DNA from: Xylanimonas protaetiae
Lineage (GTDB): Bacteria; Actinomycetota; Actinomycetes; Actinomycetales; Cellulomonadaceae
Assembly: GCF_004135385.1 (NCBI RefSeq)
Contig: NZ_CP035493.1
Coordinates: forward strand, 2,459,440-2,523,439
Reading direction: 5' to 3'
DNA: 64,000 bases
The notes below the pieces were generated by a model. That model did not search any database, was not told where the DNA came from, and worked only from the letters and a program-made list of their open reading frames with translations. The translations under genes and the position numbers were made by a program. This document shows positions 1-8,470 of this stretch, piece by piece (positions within the stretch are counted from its first letter, which is position 1; each line of letters opens with the position of its first letter).

Positions 1-2
1 GC

Positions 3-518
3 GCGGCCCGCTTCCCCGCGCGGTTCCAGCTCGTGCTCGCCGCCAACCCCTGCCCGTGCGGCAAGGGCGACGGCAAGGGCCTCGACTGCACGTGCACCCC
101 GATGGCCCGCCGGCGCTACCTCGGCAAGCTGTCCGGGCCCCTGCTCGACCGCGTCGACCTGCAGGTCACGGTGCAGGCGGTCGGCAAGGACGGCATGCGC
201 GGCGAGCCGGGGGAGTCCACGGCGGTCGTGGCCGCCCGCGTCCGCGCGGCCCGCGCGGCCACGCGCGCCCGGCTCGCCGGAACCCCCTGGACGCTCAACG
301 CGCAGGTGCCCGGCACGTGGCTGCGCGCCCGGCTCCGCGGCCGGTGGGACGTGCTCCGGCCCGTCGACGACGCCCTCGACAGCGGCCTGCTCTCGCTGCG
401 CGGCGCCGACCGCGTGCTCCGGCTCGCCTACACGATCGCCGACCTGGGCGGCCGCGACGAGCCCGCCCAGGCCGACGTCGGCCTCGCCCTGACGCTGCGC
501 ACCGGGAGGCTCGCATGA
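3..518 (+). CDS. comM: YifB/ComM-family Mg-chelatase-like AAA+ protein, 3' part
   Basis: The 3' end of an open frame running in from the left edge; 171 residues are visible. The cysteine motif NPCPCG, followed by DCTC, LDRVDL and an R/L-rich helical C-terminus (ADRVLRLAYTIADL), are typical of the C-terminal half of the YifB/ComM family. These cytoplasmic AAA+ proteins resemble magnesium chelatase subunits. ComM homologues act as helicases that promote branch migration when transformed DNA is integrated. The stop codon overlaps the dprA start (ATGA), so the two genes are translationally coupled, and both belong to natural-transformation DNA processing. The Walker motifs lie outside the window, so ATPase competence cannot be checked here. 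Confidence 0.88.
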   Translation, partial: AARFPARFQLVLAANPCPCGKGDGKGLDCTCTPMARRRYLGKLSGPLLDRVDLQVTVQAVGKDGMRGEPGESTAVVAARVRAARAATRARLAGTPWTLNAQVPGTWLRARLRGRWDVLRPVDDALDSGLLSLRGADRVLRLAYTIADLGGRDEPAQADVGLALTLRTGRLA

Positions 519-1681
519 CCACCTTGGCCTTCGACGCCGACGACCCCACGCTCGCCGCGACCGCCTGGAGCCGCCTCGCCGAGCCCGGCGACGAGACCGC
601 CGGGGCGCTCGTGGCGCACCTGGGCGCAGCGGGAGCGCTGGCGTGGCTCGTGGACCAGCAGGGCTCCGTCCTGCTGGAGCCCGCGGCCCCCGCCCAGCGG
701 GCGCTCGCGGCCGGGGTCGCGCGCTGGTCGCCGCGCCTGGACGGGCTCGACCCGCGGCGCGAGCTCGCCGTGCTCGAGCGCACCGGCGGCACGCTGCTGC
801 TGCCCGACGACCACCGGTGGCCCCGCGGGCTCGACGACCTGGGGACCGCCGCGCCCTTCGCGCTGTGGGTGCGCGGCGACGCCGACCTCGCCGCCGCGTG
901 CCACCGCTCGGTCGCCCTCGTCGGCGCCCGCGCGTCGACGTCGTACGGGGAGCACGTGACGGCGCAGCTCGCTGCGGGGCTCGTCGACCGCGGGTTCACC
1001 GTCGTCTCGGGCGGGGCGTACGGGATCGACGCCGTCGCGCACCGCGGGGCGCTCGTCGGCGGCGGGTCGACGGTCGCGGTGATGGCCGGCGGCGTCGACC
1101 GGTTCTACCCGCAGGGCAACCACGAGCTGCTGCGCCGCGTCACCGAGAACGGCGCGGTCGTCGCGGAGGTGCCGCCCGGCAGCACGCCGTTCAAGCAGCG
1201 CTTCCTGGCCCGCAACCGCGTCATCGCCGCCATGGCCCGCGCGACCGTGGTGGTCGAGGCCGCCTGGCGGTCCGGCGCCCTGTCCACGGCCCGGCGCGCG
1301 GCGGACCTGCTGCGGCCCGTCGGGGCCGTGCCGGGGCCGGTCACGTCGATGGCGTCCGGCGGGTGCCACCAGCTGCTGCGCGACGGCGTCGCGACGTGCG
1401 TCACCGACGCCGCCGAGGTCGCCGAGCTCGCCGGGGAGGTCGGCCGGGACGCCGCACCCCGCCCGGTCGGCCTGCGCAGCGCCGCCGACGGGCTCGGGGA
1501 CGCCGAGCGGGCCGTGCTCGACGCGCTGCCCGCCCGGGCCGCGGCCGACGTCGCCGTGCTGTGCCGGGTCGCGGGGCGCTCCCTGCCCGAGGTGCTCGGC
1601 GCCCTCGGCGTGCTGGAGTCCCGCGGGCTGGTGCGCCCGGACGGGGGTCGGTGGCGCCGGGTCGCGGCCGGCCGAGGGTGA
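515..1681 (+). CDS. dprA: DNA-processing protein DprA (Smf)
   Basis: A 388-residue protein starting at the ATG inside the ATGA overlap with the preceding gene. The Rossmann-like DprA core is clear: GARASTSYG from residue 137, SGGAYGID at about 165-172, then GVDRFYPQGN, FLARNRVIAAM and GAVPGPV. A C-terminal winged-helix segment (about residues 320-385, ending GLVRPDGGRWRRV) matches the DprA wing domain. The family loads RecA onto incoming single-stranded DNA during transformation. Many actinobacteria keep the gene without known competence, so the physiological role here is inferred. It sits in the usual place beside comM and xerC. The N-terminal 100 residues are poorly conserved. Confidence 0.93.
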   Translation: MTTLAFDADDPTLAATAWSRLAEPGDETAGALVAHLGAAGALAWLVDQQGSVLLEPAAPAQRALAAGVARWSPRLDGLDPRRELAVLERTGGTLLLPDDHRWPRGLDDLGTAAPFALWVRGDADLAAACHRSVALVGARASTSYGEHVTAQLAAGLVDRGFTVVSGGAYGIDAVAHRGALVGGGSTVAVMAGGVDRFYPQGNHELLRRVTENGAVVAEVPPGSTPFKQRFLARNRVIAAMARATVVVEAAWRSGALSTARRAADLLRPVGAVPGPVTSMASGGCHQLLRDGVATCVTDAAEVAELAGEVGRDAAPRPVGLRSAADGLGDAERAVLDALPARAAADVAVLCRVAGRSLPEVLGALGVLESRGLVRPDGGRWRRVAAGRG

Positions 1682-1837
1682 CGGGGCGCCGCGGCGCGTG
1701 GTCCGGTGGGCGGGATCGGGCGCCGTCGGCGCGCCTGGCGGGCGCGAACCGGCGTCGTGCCTGCCTGCCCCGCGTGACCCGCGACACGGCGGGCGCCTTC
1801 GCCAGGGAAGGCGCCCGCCGCGTGCACACTGGCACGC

Positions 1838-2830
1838 ATGGCCCCGTCACCGTCGGGCCCCGCGTCGCACCCCCGCGACGCGGCTGCCCCCACCGCCGAC
1901 CTCCCGCCGCTCCCGGCGGAGCTGGCCGACGCCGTCGCGCGGTTCGGCAAGCACCTGGACGCGCAGCGGGGCCACTCGGTGCACACGCGGCGGGCGTACC
2001 TCGCCGACGTCACAGGGCTGCTGCGCTACGCCGTCCGCCACGGCGCCCGCGGGCTCGACGACGTCCAGCTGCCCGTGCTGCGCGGCTGGCTCGGCGCCCA
2101 GGCGGACCGTGGCCTCGCGCGGGCGACGCTCGCCCGCCGGGGCGCGGCGGCCCGCGCGTTCCTCCGGTGGGCGCACCACGCGGGCCTCACCGAGACCGAC
2201 CCGTCCACGCGCCTCGCGAGCCCCAAGGTGCCCCGCACGCTGCCCACCGTCCTCACGCCCGACGCGGCCGCCTGCCTGCTCGACACCGCGCGCGACGTCG
2301 CGCTCGCCGCCGAGGGCGACGACCGCCCCGCCGCCCTGCGCGCCTGGGCCGCCGCCGAGCTGCTCTACGGCTCGGGGATCCGCGTCGGCGAGCTCGTCGC
2401 GGTCGACGTCCACGACGTCGACGTGCGCGAGCGGCTCGTGCGCGTGCTCGGCAAGGGCGGCAAGGAACGCGTGGTCCCGTTCGGCGTCCCCGCGGCGCGG
2501 GCGCTCACGGCCTGGATCGACGAGGGCCGGCCGGAGCTCGCCGGCGCCGCCACGGGCCCCGCCCTGCTCGTGGGGGACCGCGGCGGCCGCTGGGGCCAGC
2601 GGCAGGCGCGCGAGGCCGTCCACCGCCTCGCGGCCCGCGCGGGCGTCGACGACGTCGCTCCGCACGCCCTGCGGCACTCGGCCGCGACGCACCTGCTCCA
2701 GGGCGGCTCCGACCTGCGCAGCGTGCAGGAGGTGCTGGGTCACGCCAACCTCGCGACGACGCAGCGCTACACGCACGTCGACTCCGACCGCCTCCGGCAG
2801 GTCTACGCCCAGGCGTTCCCGCGCGCCTGA
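1838..2830 (+). CDS. xerC: Tyrosine recombinase XerC
   Basis: A 330-residue tyrosine recombinase. An N-terminal SAM-like core-binding domain (about residues 25-120) is followed by the catalytic domain. All catalytic residues are visible: R182 in GIRVGEL, K206 in GKGGKER, H276 and R279 in HALRH, H302 in LGHAN, and nucleophile Y311 in QRYTHV. XerC works with XerD at dif to resolve chromosome dimers at division. The position between dprA and rpsB is the conserved actinobacterial xerC locus, so this is a housekeeping recombinase rather than a phage integrase. The first 25 residues are Pro/Ala-rich and the ATG start lacks a strong ribosome site. Confidence 0.93.
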   Translation: MAPSPSGPASHPRDAAAPTADLPPLPAELADAVARFGKHLDAQRGHSVHTRRAYLADVTGLLRYAVRHGARGLDDVQLPVLRGWLGAQADRGLARATLARRGAAARAFLRWAHHAGLTETDPSTRLASPKVPRTLPTVLTPDAAACLLDTARDVALAAEGDDRPAALRAWAAAELLYGSGIRVGELVAVDVHDVDVRERLVRVLGKGGKERVVPFGVPAARALTAWIDEGRPELAGAATGPALLVGDRGGRWGQRQAREAVHRLAARAGVDDVAPHALRHSAATHLLQGGSDLRSVQEVLGHANLATTQRYTHVDSDRLRQVYAQAFPRA

Positions 2831-2946
2831 GCGCGCCGGCCACGGCCGCGCTCGGCAGACCGGGCCGCGCTGACGCGAGCTCGGTGACGCCACCGGCCAC
2901 TCGTCGCTGGGACCACCGGACGACGCACCCGGCCGCCGCGCCACCC

Positions 2947-3780
2947 TCAGGACGGCGGCAGCAGCACGATCGGCGGCGCGACCCCGAGCAGCGAGAGCGG
3001 GTCCAGATACGTCTCGCCGCGTCGGACGCCCCAGTGCACGCACGCGTCGGCGCCGGTAGGCGGTGCGAGGGCCGCGCAGTGGTCCGGGTTGGCGTCGTCG
3101 CCGGGCGCCGCCGCGAGCACGCCCACCGGGTCCCCGGCACGCACCGCCGTGCCCCGCGGAACCGTGCCCTGCACGGGTTCCAGCGACGACCGCAGCCCGT
3201 CCGGGTGCGTCACGACGACGACCGGCTTGCCCGCGACCGACCCCGCGAAAGTCACGACGCCCGCCCCGGGCGCGACGACGACGGCCCCGCGCGCCGACCA
3301 CAGGTCGACACCGCGGTGCCCTGCTTTCCACGCGTGCTCGGGCGGCTCGAACCCCCGCGCCACCTGACCCGGGGCGGGCGGGACGTACCGCGGCGTGTCG
3401 GCCCCCGCCGGCGCGGATGCCGACGCCGCCGCGGATGCCGACGCCGCCGCCGACGCCGACCAGCCCGTCAGAGACGACCCTGCCTCAGACGCTCCTGTCC
3501 CAGGCAGCACTACGTCAAGCGGCCCTGTCTCAGGCAGCCCTACTTCAAGCGGCCCAGCAGGGGAGATCCCCGCCTCAGACAGCCCGACAGGTCGCGTCGC
3601 GCCCCGGTCGGAGGCACCGGCGGGTCCTGCGCCCACGCCGCCTGCGCCCATGCCCACGGCCCCCGCGCCCCCTGCACCCGCGCCCCCCACGCCCACGGCC
3701 CCCGCCGTCGACGGCAGAGCCAGCACGGGCACCAGGGTGACCGCCCACAGGGCGGCGGCGAGCTTCGCACGAGTCGGCAC
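2947..3780 (-). CDS. Secreted M23 (LytM-type) peptidase-like protein
   Basis: A 277-residue protein starting at GTG 3780, with GGGAG nine bases upstream; longer upstream reading lacks a ribosome site. An N-terminal signal-like segment (TRAKLAAALWAVTLVPVLAL) is followed by a Gly/Ala-rich linker of about 110 residues and an M23 domain. H155 and D159 (GHRGVDL) and H249 (CVHWGVR) match the zinc ligands. The first histidine of the usual HxH is Cys (C247), and C235/C247 could form a disulfide. M23 proteins cut peptidoglycan cross-links or, when degenerate, activate amidases. It converges on xerC. Activity is uncertain because of the Cys substitution, although similar actinobacterial homologues exist. 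Confidence 0.85.
   Translation of the reverse strand: MPTRAKLAAALWAVTLVPVLALPSTAGAVGVGGAGAGGAGAVGMGAGGVGAGPAGASDRGATRPVGLSEAGISPAGPLEVGLPETGPLDVVLPGTGASEAGSSLTGWSASAAASASAAASASAPAGADTPRYVPPAPGQVARGFEPPEHAWKAGHRGVDLWSARGAVVVAPGAGVVTFAGSVAGKPVVVVTHPDGLRSSLEPVQGTVPRGTAVRAGDPVGVLAAAPGDDANPDHCAALAPPTGADACVHWGVRRGETYLDPLSLLGVAPPIVLLPPS
3494..3553. repeat. 30-bp tandem repeat, two copies, in the M23 gene linker
   Basis: Two consecutive 30-bp units (3494-3523 and 3524-3553) differ at only a few bases and keep the reading frame. They encode repeated ten-residue stretches in the linker between the signal peptide and the peptidase domain. Similar but more diverged units flank them, so the linker probably grew by slippage duplication. 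Confidence 0.75.
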
Positions 3781-4272
3781 GACGCCACGCTCCCAGGCCG
3801 ACGCGCGGTGCCCGTGGCCGCCGGCCACGGGCGGTGCGCAACCCCGGCGAGACCTGCCCTGTGGACCGCCGTCGCGCGACCGCCGGCACAGTGACGACCG
3901 CCGCACGGGCCCCCGGCCCCCGAGGCGCCGGTCGGGCACCCGGTCAGGTAGACTTCCCGCGGCGATCGGAACGTTCGCACCCACACCCTCCCCGCCGGGC
4001 GACCGGCAGCGGGGGACAGGTGCGCCCGCCCCGGTCGACTTCGCGCGTCACGGCACGCCCCGCCCACCTCGTCCGAGGGAGCGGAGCGCGACCAGGTCGG
4101 CTGTGGTCCACGCCCTCCTCCACCCGGAGGCGGGCACGGTGCCGGGCTGGTGTGACGCCAGGGGTGCCGCCACCCGGTGGGCACCGACAACCGAGTACCG
4201 CTCGGCCTGCGGCCGAGCACGATGCGCGCGACGCCCCGGAGGATCCGGGCCCGCGCGGCGAAAGGACGTGTC
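3781..4272. other. Geneless region: M23 promoter side and long structured rpsB leader
   Basis: About 490 bases without a convincing gene. Reading frames crossing it lack ribosome sites and family features. It holds a TAGACT -10-like hexamer at 3949-3954 pointing toward rpsB and then about 310 bases of potential leader RNA. Two clear hairpins lie near its end: arms 4200-4207/4211-4218, and CCCGGA 4235-4240 with TCCGGG 4244-4249. A longer-range pairing is possible between 4137-4143 and 4080-4086 plus 100 (4180-4186). Confidence 0.6.
3949..3954 (+). promoter_or_regulatory. Candidate -10 element for rpsB-tsf
   Basis: TAGACT fits the actinobacterial TAnnnT -10 pattern and lies in the geneless region on the rpsB strand. 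No good -35 is visible, which is common in GC-rich actinobacteria. If used, it gives an rpsB leader of about 310 nucleotides. Confidence 0.35.
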
Positions 4273-5181
4273 ATGGCCGTCGTGACCATGCGCCAGCTCC
4301 TCGAGAGCGGTGTCCACTTCGGGCACCAGACCCGCCGTTGGAACCCGAAGATGAAGCGCTTCATCTTCACCGAGCGCAACGGCATCTACATCGTCGACCT
4401 TCAGCAGTCGCTGACCTACATCGACAACGCCTACAACTTCGTCAAGGAGACGGTCGCCCACGGCGGCTCGATCCTCTTCGTCGGCACCAAGAAGCAGGCC
4501 CAGGAGCCCGTGGCCGAGCAGGCCGCGCGCGTCGGCATGCCCTACGTGAACCACCGCTGGCTCGGCGGCATGCTCACCAACTTCACCACGGTGCACAAGC
4601 GTCTCCAGCGCCTCAAGGAGCTCGAGGAGATCAACTTCGACGACGTCGCCGGCTCCGGCCTGACGAAGAAGGAGCTCCTCGTCCTGCGTCGCGAGAAGGA
4701 CAAGCTCTCGCGCACGCTCGGCGGCATCCGCGACATGGCCAAGGTCCCCTCGGCCGTGTGGATCGTCGACACGAACAAGGAGCACCTCGCCGTCGACGAG
4801 GCCCGCAAGCTCAACATCCCGGTCGTCGCGATCCTCGACACCAACTGCGACCCCGACGTCGTCGACTACGCCATCCCGGGCAACGACGACGCGATCCGCT
4901 CCGTCACGCTGCTCACGCGCGTGATCGCCGACGCCGTCGCCGAGGGCCTGCTGCAGCGCCACTCCGGCAAGACCGCGGCCGCCGAGGGCGAGTCGGAGCC
5001 GCTGGCCGAGTGGGAGCGCGAGCTCCTGGCCGGCGCCGAGGCTGCCGCCGCCGAGGCGCCCGCCGCCGAGGCGCCCGCCGCCGAGACCGCCGAGGTCGAG
5101 GCCGCTGCTGTCGAGGCTCCCGTCGCCGAGACCGTCGAGGTCGAGGCTGCCGAGGGCACCGAGGCCGAGAAGTCCGAGTGA
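4273..5181 (+). CDS. rpsB: 30S ribosomal protein S2
   Basis: A 302-residue ribosomal protein S2. The ATG at 4273 follows GAAAGGAC and gives the conserved start [18 protein letters not shown]; an in-frame ATG at 4177 would add 32 unconserved residues. S2 hallmarks include [37 protein letters not shown] and DTNCDPD. The last 65 or so residues are an Ala/Glu/Val-rich acidic tail, longer than in E. coli (241 residues) but common in high-GC actinobacteria. S2 binds the 30S head-body junction late in assembly. It pairs with tsf downstream, and the E. coli operon is repressed by S2 itself through its leader; the long leader here could act alike. Confidence 0.97.
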   Translation: MAVVTMRQLLESGVHFGHQTRRWNPKMKRFIFTERNGIYIVDLQQSLTYIDNAYNFVKETVAHGGSILFVGTKKQAQEPVAEQAARVGMPYVNHRWLGGMLTNFTTVHKRLQRLKELEEINFDDVAGSGLTKKELLVLRREKDKLSRTLGGIRDMAKVPSAVWIVDTNKEHLAVDEARKLNIPVVAILDTNCDPDVVDYAIPGNDDAIRSVTLLTRVIADAVAEGLLQRHSGKTAAAEGESEPLAEWERELLAGAEAAAAEAPAAEAPAAETAEVEAAAVEAPVAETVEVEAAEGTEAEKSE

Positions 5182-5189
5182 GGTGACGC

Positions 5190-5219
5190 GGGTCGGGATC
5201 CTTGAGGGGGTCCCGGCCC
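5190..5219 (+). terminator. rpsB-tsf intergenic hairpin (attenuator-like)
   Basis: Arms 5190-5201 and 5208-5219 pair over 12 bp with two G-U wobbles and a six-base loop. No U-tract follows, so it may be a partial terminator that lowers tsf expression relative to rpsB, or an RNA processing or stability element. Confidence 0.55.
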
Positions 5220-5262
5220 GCTCCCTTGCCGCCGCACCTTCAAGCACACAGGAGAGCGCACC

Positions 5263-6102
5263 ATGGCGAACTACACCATCCAGGACATCAAGGACCTGCG
5301 CGCGCTGACCGGCGCGGGCATGACCGACGTCAAGAAGGCCCTCGACGAGGCCGACGGCGACCAGCAGAAGGCCGTCGAGCTCATCCGCAAGCGCGGCCTG
5401 GCCAAGGCCGCCAAGCGTGAGGGCAACGCCACCTCCGAGGGCCTCGTGGCCGTCAAGGTCGAGGACGTCGCCGCCGGTCAGGTCGCGACGCTCATCGAGC
5501 TGAACGCCGAGACCGACTTCGTCGTCAAGAACGAGAAGTTCGTCGCGCTGGCCGACCAGGTGCTCGACGCCGTGTCCGCCGCGGGTGCCGCCGACGCCGA
5601 GGCCGGCCTCGCCGCCCCCGTCGCGGGCGAGACCGTCGCCGACATCATCGCCGCCGCCGCCGGCACCCTGGGCGAGAAGATCGTCCTGGCCCGCGTGGCC
5701 CGCGTCGAGGGCCCGAAGGTCACGACCTACCTGCACCGCACCGCGAAGGACCTGCCGCCGAGCATCGGCGTCGTCGTCGTCACGGACGAGGCGGGCGAGG
5801 CCGCTGCCAAGGACGTCGCGCAGCACATCGCCGCGATGGCCCCGAAGTACCTGACGCGCGACGAGGTCCCGGCCGACGTCGTCGACAAGGAGCGCGAGAT
5901 CGCCCGCGAGGTGTCGATCGCCGAGGGCAAGCCCGAGGCCGCGCTGCCGAAGATCGTCGAGGGTCGCCTCAACGGCTTCTTCAAGGAGAACGTCCTGGTC
6001 GAGCAGCCGCTCGCCAAGGACACCAAGGTGACCGTCGCCAAGCACGTCGAGGCCACGGGCGGCCAGCTCACCGGCTTCGTCCGCTTCCGCGTCGGCAACT
6101 GA
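5263..6102 (+). CDS. tsf: Translation elongation factor Ts
   Basis: A 279-residue EF-Ts, the nucleotide exchange factor that reloads EF-Tu with GTP. The N-terminal UBA-like domain (YTIQDIKDLRALTGAGMTDVKKAL) and the core signature ELNAETDFVVKNEKF are intact. The C-terminal part ends GFVRFRVGN. The length matches the family in actinobacteria. The ATG follows CAGGAGAG at good spacing. It lies 81 bases after rpsB, separated by a hairpin, and is followed by a very strong 18-bp stem, so rpsB-tsf form one transcription unit that largely ends before pyrH. Confidence 0.97.
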   Translation: MANYTIQDIKDLRALTGAGMTDVKKALDEADGDQQKAVELIRKRGLAKAAKREGNATSEGLVAVKVEDVAAGQVATLIELNAETDFVVKNEKFVALADQVLDAVSAAGAADAEAGLAAPVAGETVADIIAAAAGTLGEKIVLARVARVEGPKVTTYLHRTAKDLPPSIGVVVVTDEAGEAAAKDVAQHIAAMAPKYLTRDEVPADVVDKEREIAREVSIAEGKPEAALPKIVEGRLNGFFKENVLVEQPLAKDTKVTVAKHVEATGGQLTGFVRFRVGN

Positions 6103-6109
6103 CGCACCC

Positions 6110-6149
6110 GTGCGGCCCGGCGCTACCGACTGGTAGCGCCGGGCCGCAC
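6110..6149 (+). terminator. Strong terminator after tsf
   Basis: A perfect 18-bp stem (6110-6127 and 6132-6149) with a GACT loop begins eight bases after the tsf stop codon. It has no U-tract, as is usual for GC-rich actinobacterial terminators. Confidence 0.8.
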
Positions 6150-6220
6150 GTGCACCCGGGCCCGGACGGCCGCGGGTGCGGCATGATCCCAGCAGCGCTC
6201 GACGACCAGGACGGTGGCGG

Positions 6221-6970
6221 ATGACCAAGAAGACGAACGAGACGACCGGGGGCCCGCGTCGCGTCCTGCTGAAGCTGTCGGGCGAGGCGTTCGGCGGCGG
6301 CTCCGTGGGCCTCGACGCCGGCGTCGTGCGCCGCATCGCCGCCGAGATCAGCGAGGCCGTGCGCCAGGGCGTCGAGGTCGCCGTCGTCGTCGGCGGCGGG
6401 AACTTCTTCCGCGGCGCCGAGCTCTCGCACGCGGGCATGGACCGCTCCCGGGCCGACTACATGGGCATGCTCGGCACGGTCATGAACTGCCTGGCCCTCC
6501 AGGACTTCCTCGAGCAGGCCGGCACCAAGACGCGCGTGCAGACCGCCATCACGATGGGCCAGGTGGCCGAGTCGTACATCCCGCTGCGTGCGATCCGCCA
6601 CCTCGAGAAGGGCCGCGTGGTCATCTTCGGCGCCGGGGCAGGCATGCCGTACTTCTCCACCGACACCGTGTCGGTGCAGCGCGCGCTCGAGGTGCGCTGC
6701 GACGAGGTGCTCATGGGCAAGAACGGCGTCGACGGCGTCTACGACTCCGACCCGCGCAAGAACCCGGACGCGACGCGCTTCGAGCACCTCACGTACGACC
6801 ACGCGCTGCGCGACAACCTGCAGGTCATGGACAACACCGCCATCGCGATGTGCCGTGACAACGACGTGACCATGCGCGTCTTCGGCCTGGAGGGCGCGGG
6901 CAACGTGACGCGCGCGCTGCTGGGCGAGAAGATCGGCACACTGATGACGGCCGACGAGCCGACCAACTGA
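6221..6970 (+). CDS. pyrH: Uridylate kinase
   Basis: A 249-residue bacterial UMP kinase of the amino-acid-kinase fold, making UDP from UMP with ATP. Visible motifs are [11 protein letters not shown] near the N-terminus, [19 protein letters not shown], the [12 protein letters not shown] nucleotide loop and [12 protein letters not shown]. The ATG at 6221 was chosen because it follows a purine-rich site and precedes the conserved kinase start by a normal distance; an upstream in-frame ATG at 6176 would add 15 odd residues. The enzyme is usually hexameric and UTP-inhibited. It is the first gene of the pyrH-frr-cdsA-rlmN run. Confidence 0.96.
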   Translation: MTKKTNETTGGPRRVLLKLSGEAFGGGSVGLDAGVVRRIAAEISEAVRQGVEVAVVVGGGNFFRGAELSHAGMDRSRADYMGMLGTVMNCLALQDFLEQAGTKTRVQTAITMGQVAESYIPLRAIRHLEKGRVVIFGAGAGMPYFSTDTVSVQRALEVRCDEVLMGKNGVDGVYDSDPRKNPDATRFEHLTYDHALRDNLQVMDNTAIAMCRDNDVTMRVFGLEGAGNVTRALLGEKIGTLMTADEPTN

Positions 6971-6984
6971 CTGAGGAGCACCCC

Positions 6985-7542
6985 GTGATCGACGAGACCC
7001 TCTTCGAGGCCGAGGAGAAGATGGACAAGGCGATCGAGGTCGCCATGGAGGACTTCGCCGGCATCCGCACCGGGCGTGCGAATGCCGGGATGTTCAGCAA
7101 GATCACCGTGGACTACTACGGTGCCCCCACCCCGCTGCAGCAGCTGGCGTCGTTCAACATCCCCGAGGCGCGCACGGTGCTCATCTCGCCGTTCGACAAG
7201 GGCTCGATGGCCGTGATCGAGAAGGCGCTGCGCGACTCGAACCTGGGCGTCAACCCGTCCAACGACGGCAACGCCATCCGCATCGTCCTGCCCGCCCTCA
7301 CCGAGGAGCGTCGGCGCGAGTACGTGAAGCTCGCGAAGACCAAGGCGGAGGACGCGAAGATCACGATCCGCAACCTGCGCCGCAAGGCCAAGGACGTGCT
7401 CGACAAGCTCGTCAAGGACGGCGACGCCGGCGAGGACGAGGTCGCGCGCGCGGAGAAGGAGCTCGAGGCCCTGACGAAGAAGCACGTCGACCAGGTCGAC
7501 GTCCTTCTCGCGGGCAAGGAGAGCGAGCTGCTCGAGGTCTGA
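6985..7542 (+). CDS. frr: Ribosome recycling factor
   Basis: A 185-residue RRF with a GTG start preceded by CTGAGGAG. The family pattern is complete: [65 protein letters not shown], and a helical C-terminus with [12 protein letters not shown] splits post-termination ribosomes together with EF-G. It begins 14 bases after the pyrH stop, and its own stop overlaps the cdsA start by one base (TGATG), indicating translational coupling across the operon. Length is normal. Confidence 0.97.
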   Translation: MIDETLFEAEEKMDKAIEVAMEDFAGIRTGRANAGMFSKITVDYYGAPTPLQQLASFNIPEARTVLISPFDKGSMAVIEKALRDSNLGVNPSNDGNAIRIVLPALTEERRREYVKLAKTKAEDAKITIRNLRRKAKDVLDKLVKDGDAGEDEVARAEKELEALTKKHVDQVDVLLAGKESELLEV

Positions 7543-8459
7543 TGACCGATCTCCCCGAACCCCTCCCGCCCGCGAGCAGGCGCGCGTCCGCCGAGCGCAC
7601 GCCGCGGGCCGGCCGCAACCTCCCGGCGGCCATCGCCGTCGGCGTGCTCCTGCTCGTCGTGGTCGGAGCCTCCCTGTGGTTCCGCGCCGAGCCGTTCGTC
7701 GCCCTCGTGGCGGTGGCGGTCAGCGCGGGCCTGTGGGAGCTGCGCGCGGCGTTCCAGCGCCGCGGCATCCAGCTCCCGATCTGGCCGCTCGTCGTCGGCG
7801 GCGTCGGCATGGCCGTGTCCGCGCACGTCGGCGGGCCGGAGGCGCTACTCGTGTCGTACGTGCTCACGGTGGCCGCGGCCGCGCTGTGGCGCGTCCTCGA
7901 CGGGCCCGGCAAGGACGCCCCGCGCGACGTCGCGGCGTCCGCGTTCGCGGCGACGTACGTGCCGTTCCTGGCCGGGTTCGTGGTGCTGCTGCTCGGGCAG
8001 CACGACGGCCGCTGGCTCGTGGCGCTGTTCATCCTGCTCGCGGTGGCGAACGACACGGGCGGGTACATCGCCGGCGTGCTGTTCGGCAAGCACCCGCTCG
8101 CGCCGACCGTCAGCCCCAAGAAGAGCTGGGAGGGCATGGCCGGCTCGGTCGTCCTGACGACGGCCGTGGGCGTCGTCGGCGCCCACCTCGTGCTCGACAA
8201 GCCGTTCCTGCCGGACGGGGGGCACCCGTTGCTGGGCTCGTCGCTCGTCCTCGGCCTCGTGCTGGGCTTCATGACGGCCGTCACAGCGACGGTGGGCGAC
8301 CTGGCGGAGTCGCTGCTCAAGCGCGACCTAGACTTGAAGGACATGGGTTCGCTCCTCCCCGGGCACGGGGGCGTGCTGGACCGGGTCGACTCGATCCTCG
8401 TCACCGCACCGTTCGTCTACCTCGTCCTGTCGGTGGCCGTGTCGGGTCCCGCAGCGTAA
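7542..8459 (+). CDS. cdsA: Phosphatidate cytidylyltransferase (CDP-diglyceride synthase)
   Basis: A 305-residue integral membrane enzyme making CDP-diacylglycerol from CTP and phosphatidic acid, the precursor used by PgsA-type enzymes such as the one at 58515. After a 28-residue basic cytoplasmic N-terminus there are roughly seven or eight hydrophobic helices. The CDS family signature is intact near the C-terminus (about residues 257-284): [11 protein letters not shown], then [14 protein letters not shown]. The start overlaps the frr stop by one base. rlmN follows after 11 bases with its own AAGGAAG site. Confidence 0.95.
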   Translation: MTDLPEPLPPASRRASAERTPRAGRNLPAAIAVGVLLLVVVGASLWFRAEPFVALVAVAVSAGLWELRAAFQRRGIQLPIWPLVVGGVGMAVSAHVGGPEALLVSYVLTVAAAALWRVLDGPGKDAPRDVAASAFAATYVPFLAGFVVLLLGQHDGRWLVALFILLAVANDTGGYIAGVLFGKHPLAPTVSPKKSWEGMAGSVVLTTAVGVVGAHLVLDKPFLPDGGHPLLGSSLVLGLVLGFMTAVTATVGDLAESLLKRDLDLKDMGSLLPGHGGVLDRVDSILVTAPFVYLVLSVAVSGPAA

Positions 8460-8470
8460 GGAAGTCCCGC

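Noticed and set aside
1838..2830. A possible phage or island integrase
   Set aside because: Its position beside dprA and the surrounding core genes match housekeeping XerC; there is no attachment site or mobile gene nearby.
2831..2946. A terminator between convergent xerC and the M23 gene
   Set aside because: The gap is GC-rich but only short imperfect stems can be drawn.
4177..4272. An upstream ATG that would lengthen S2 by 32 residues
   Set aside because: The added residues are not S2-like, and ATG 4273 has the better ribosome site.
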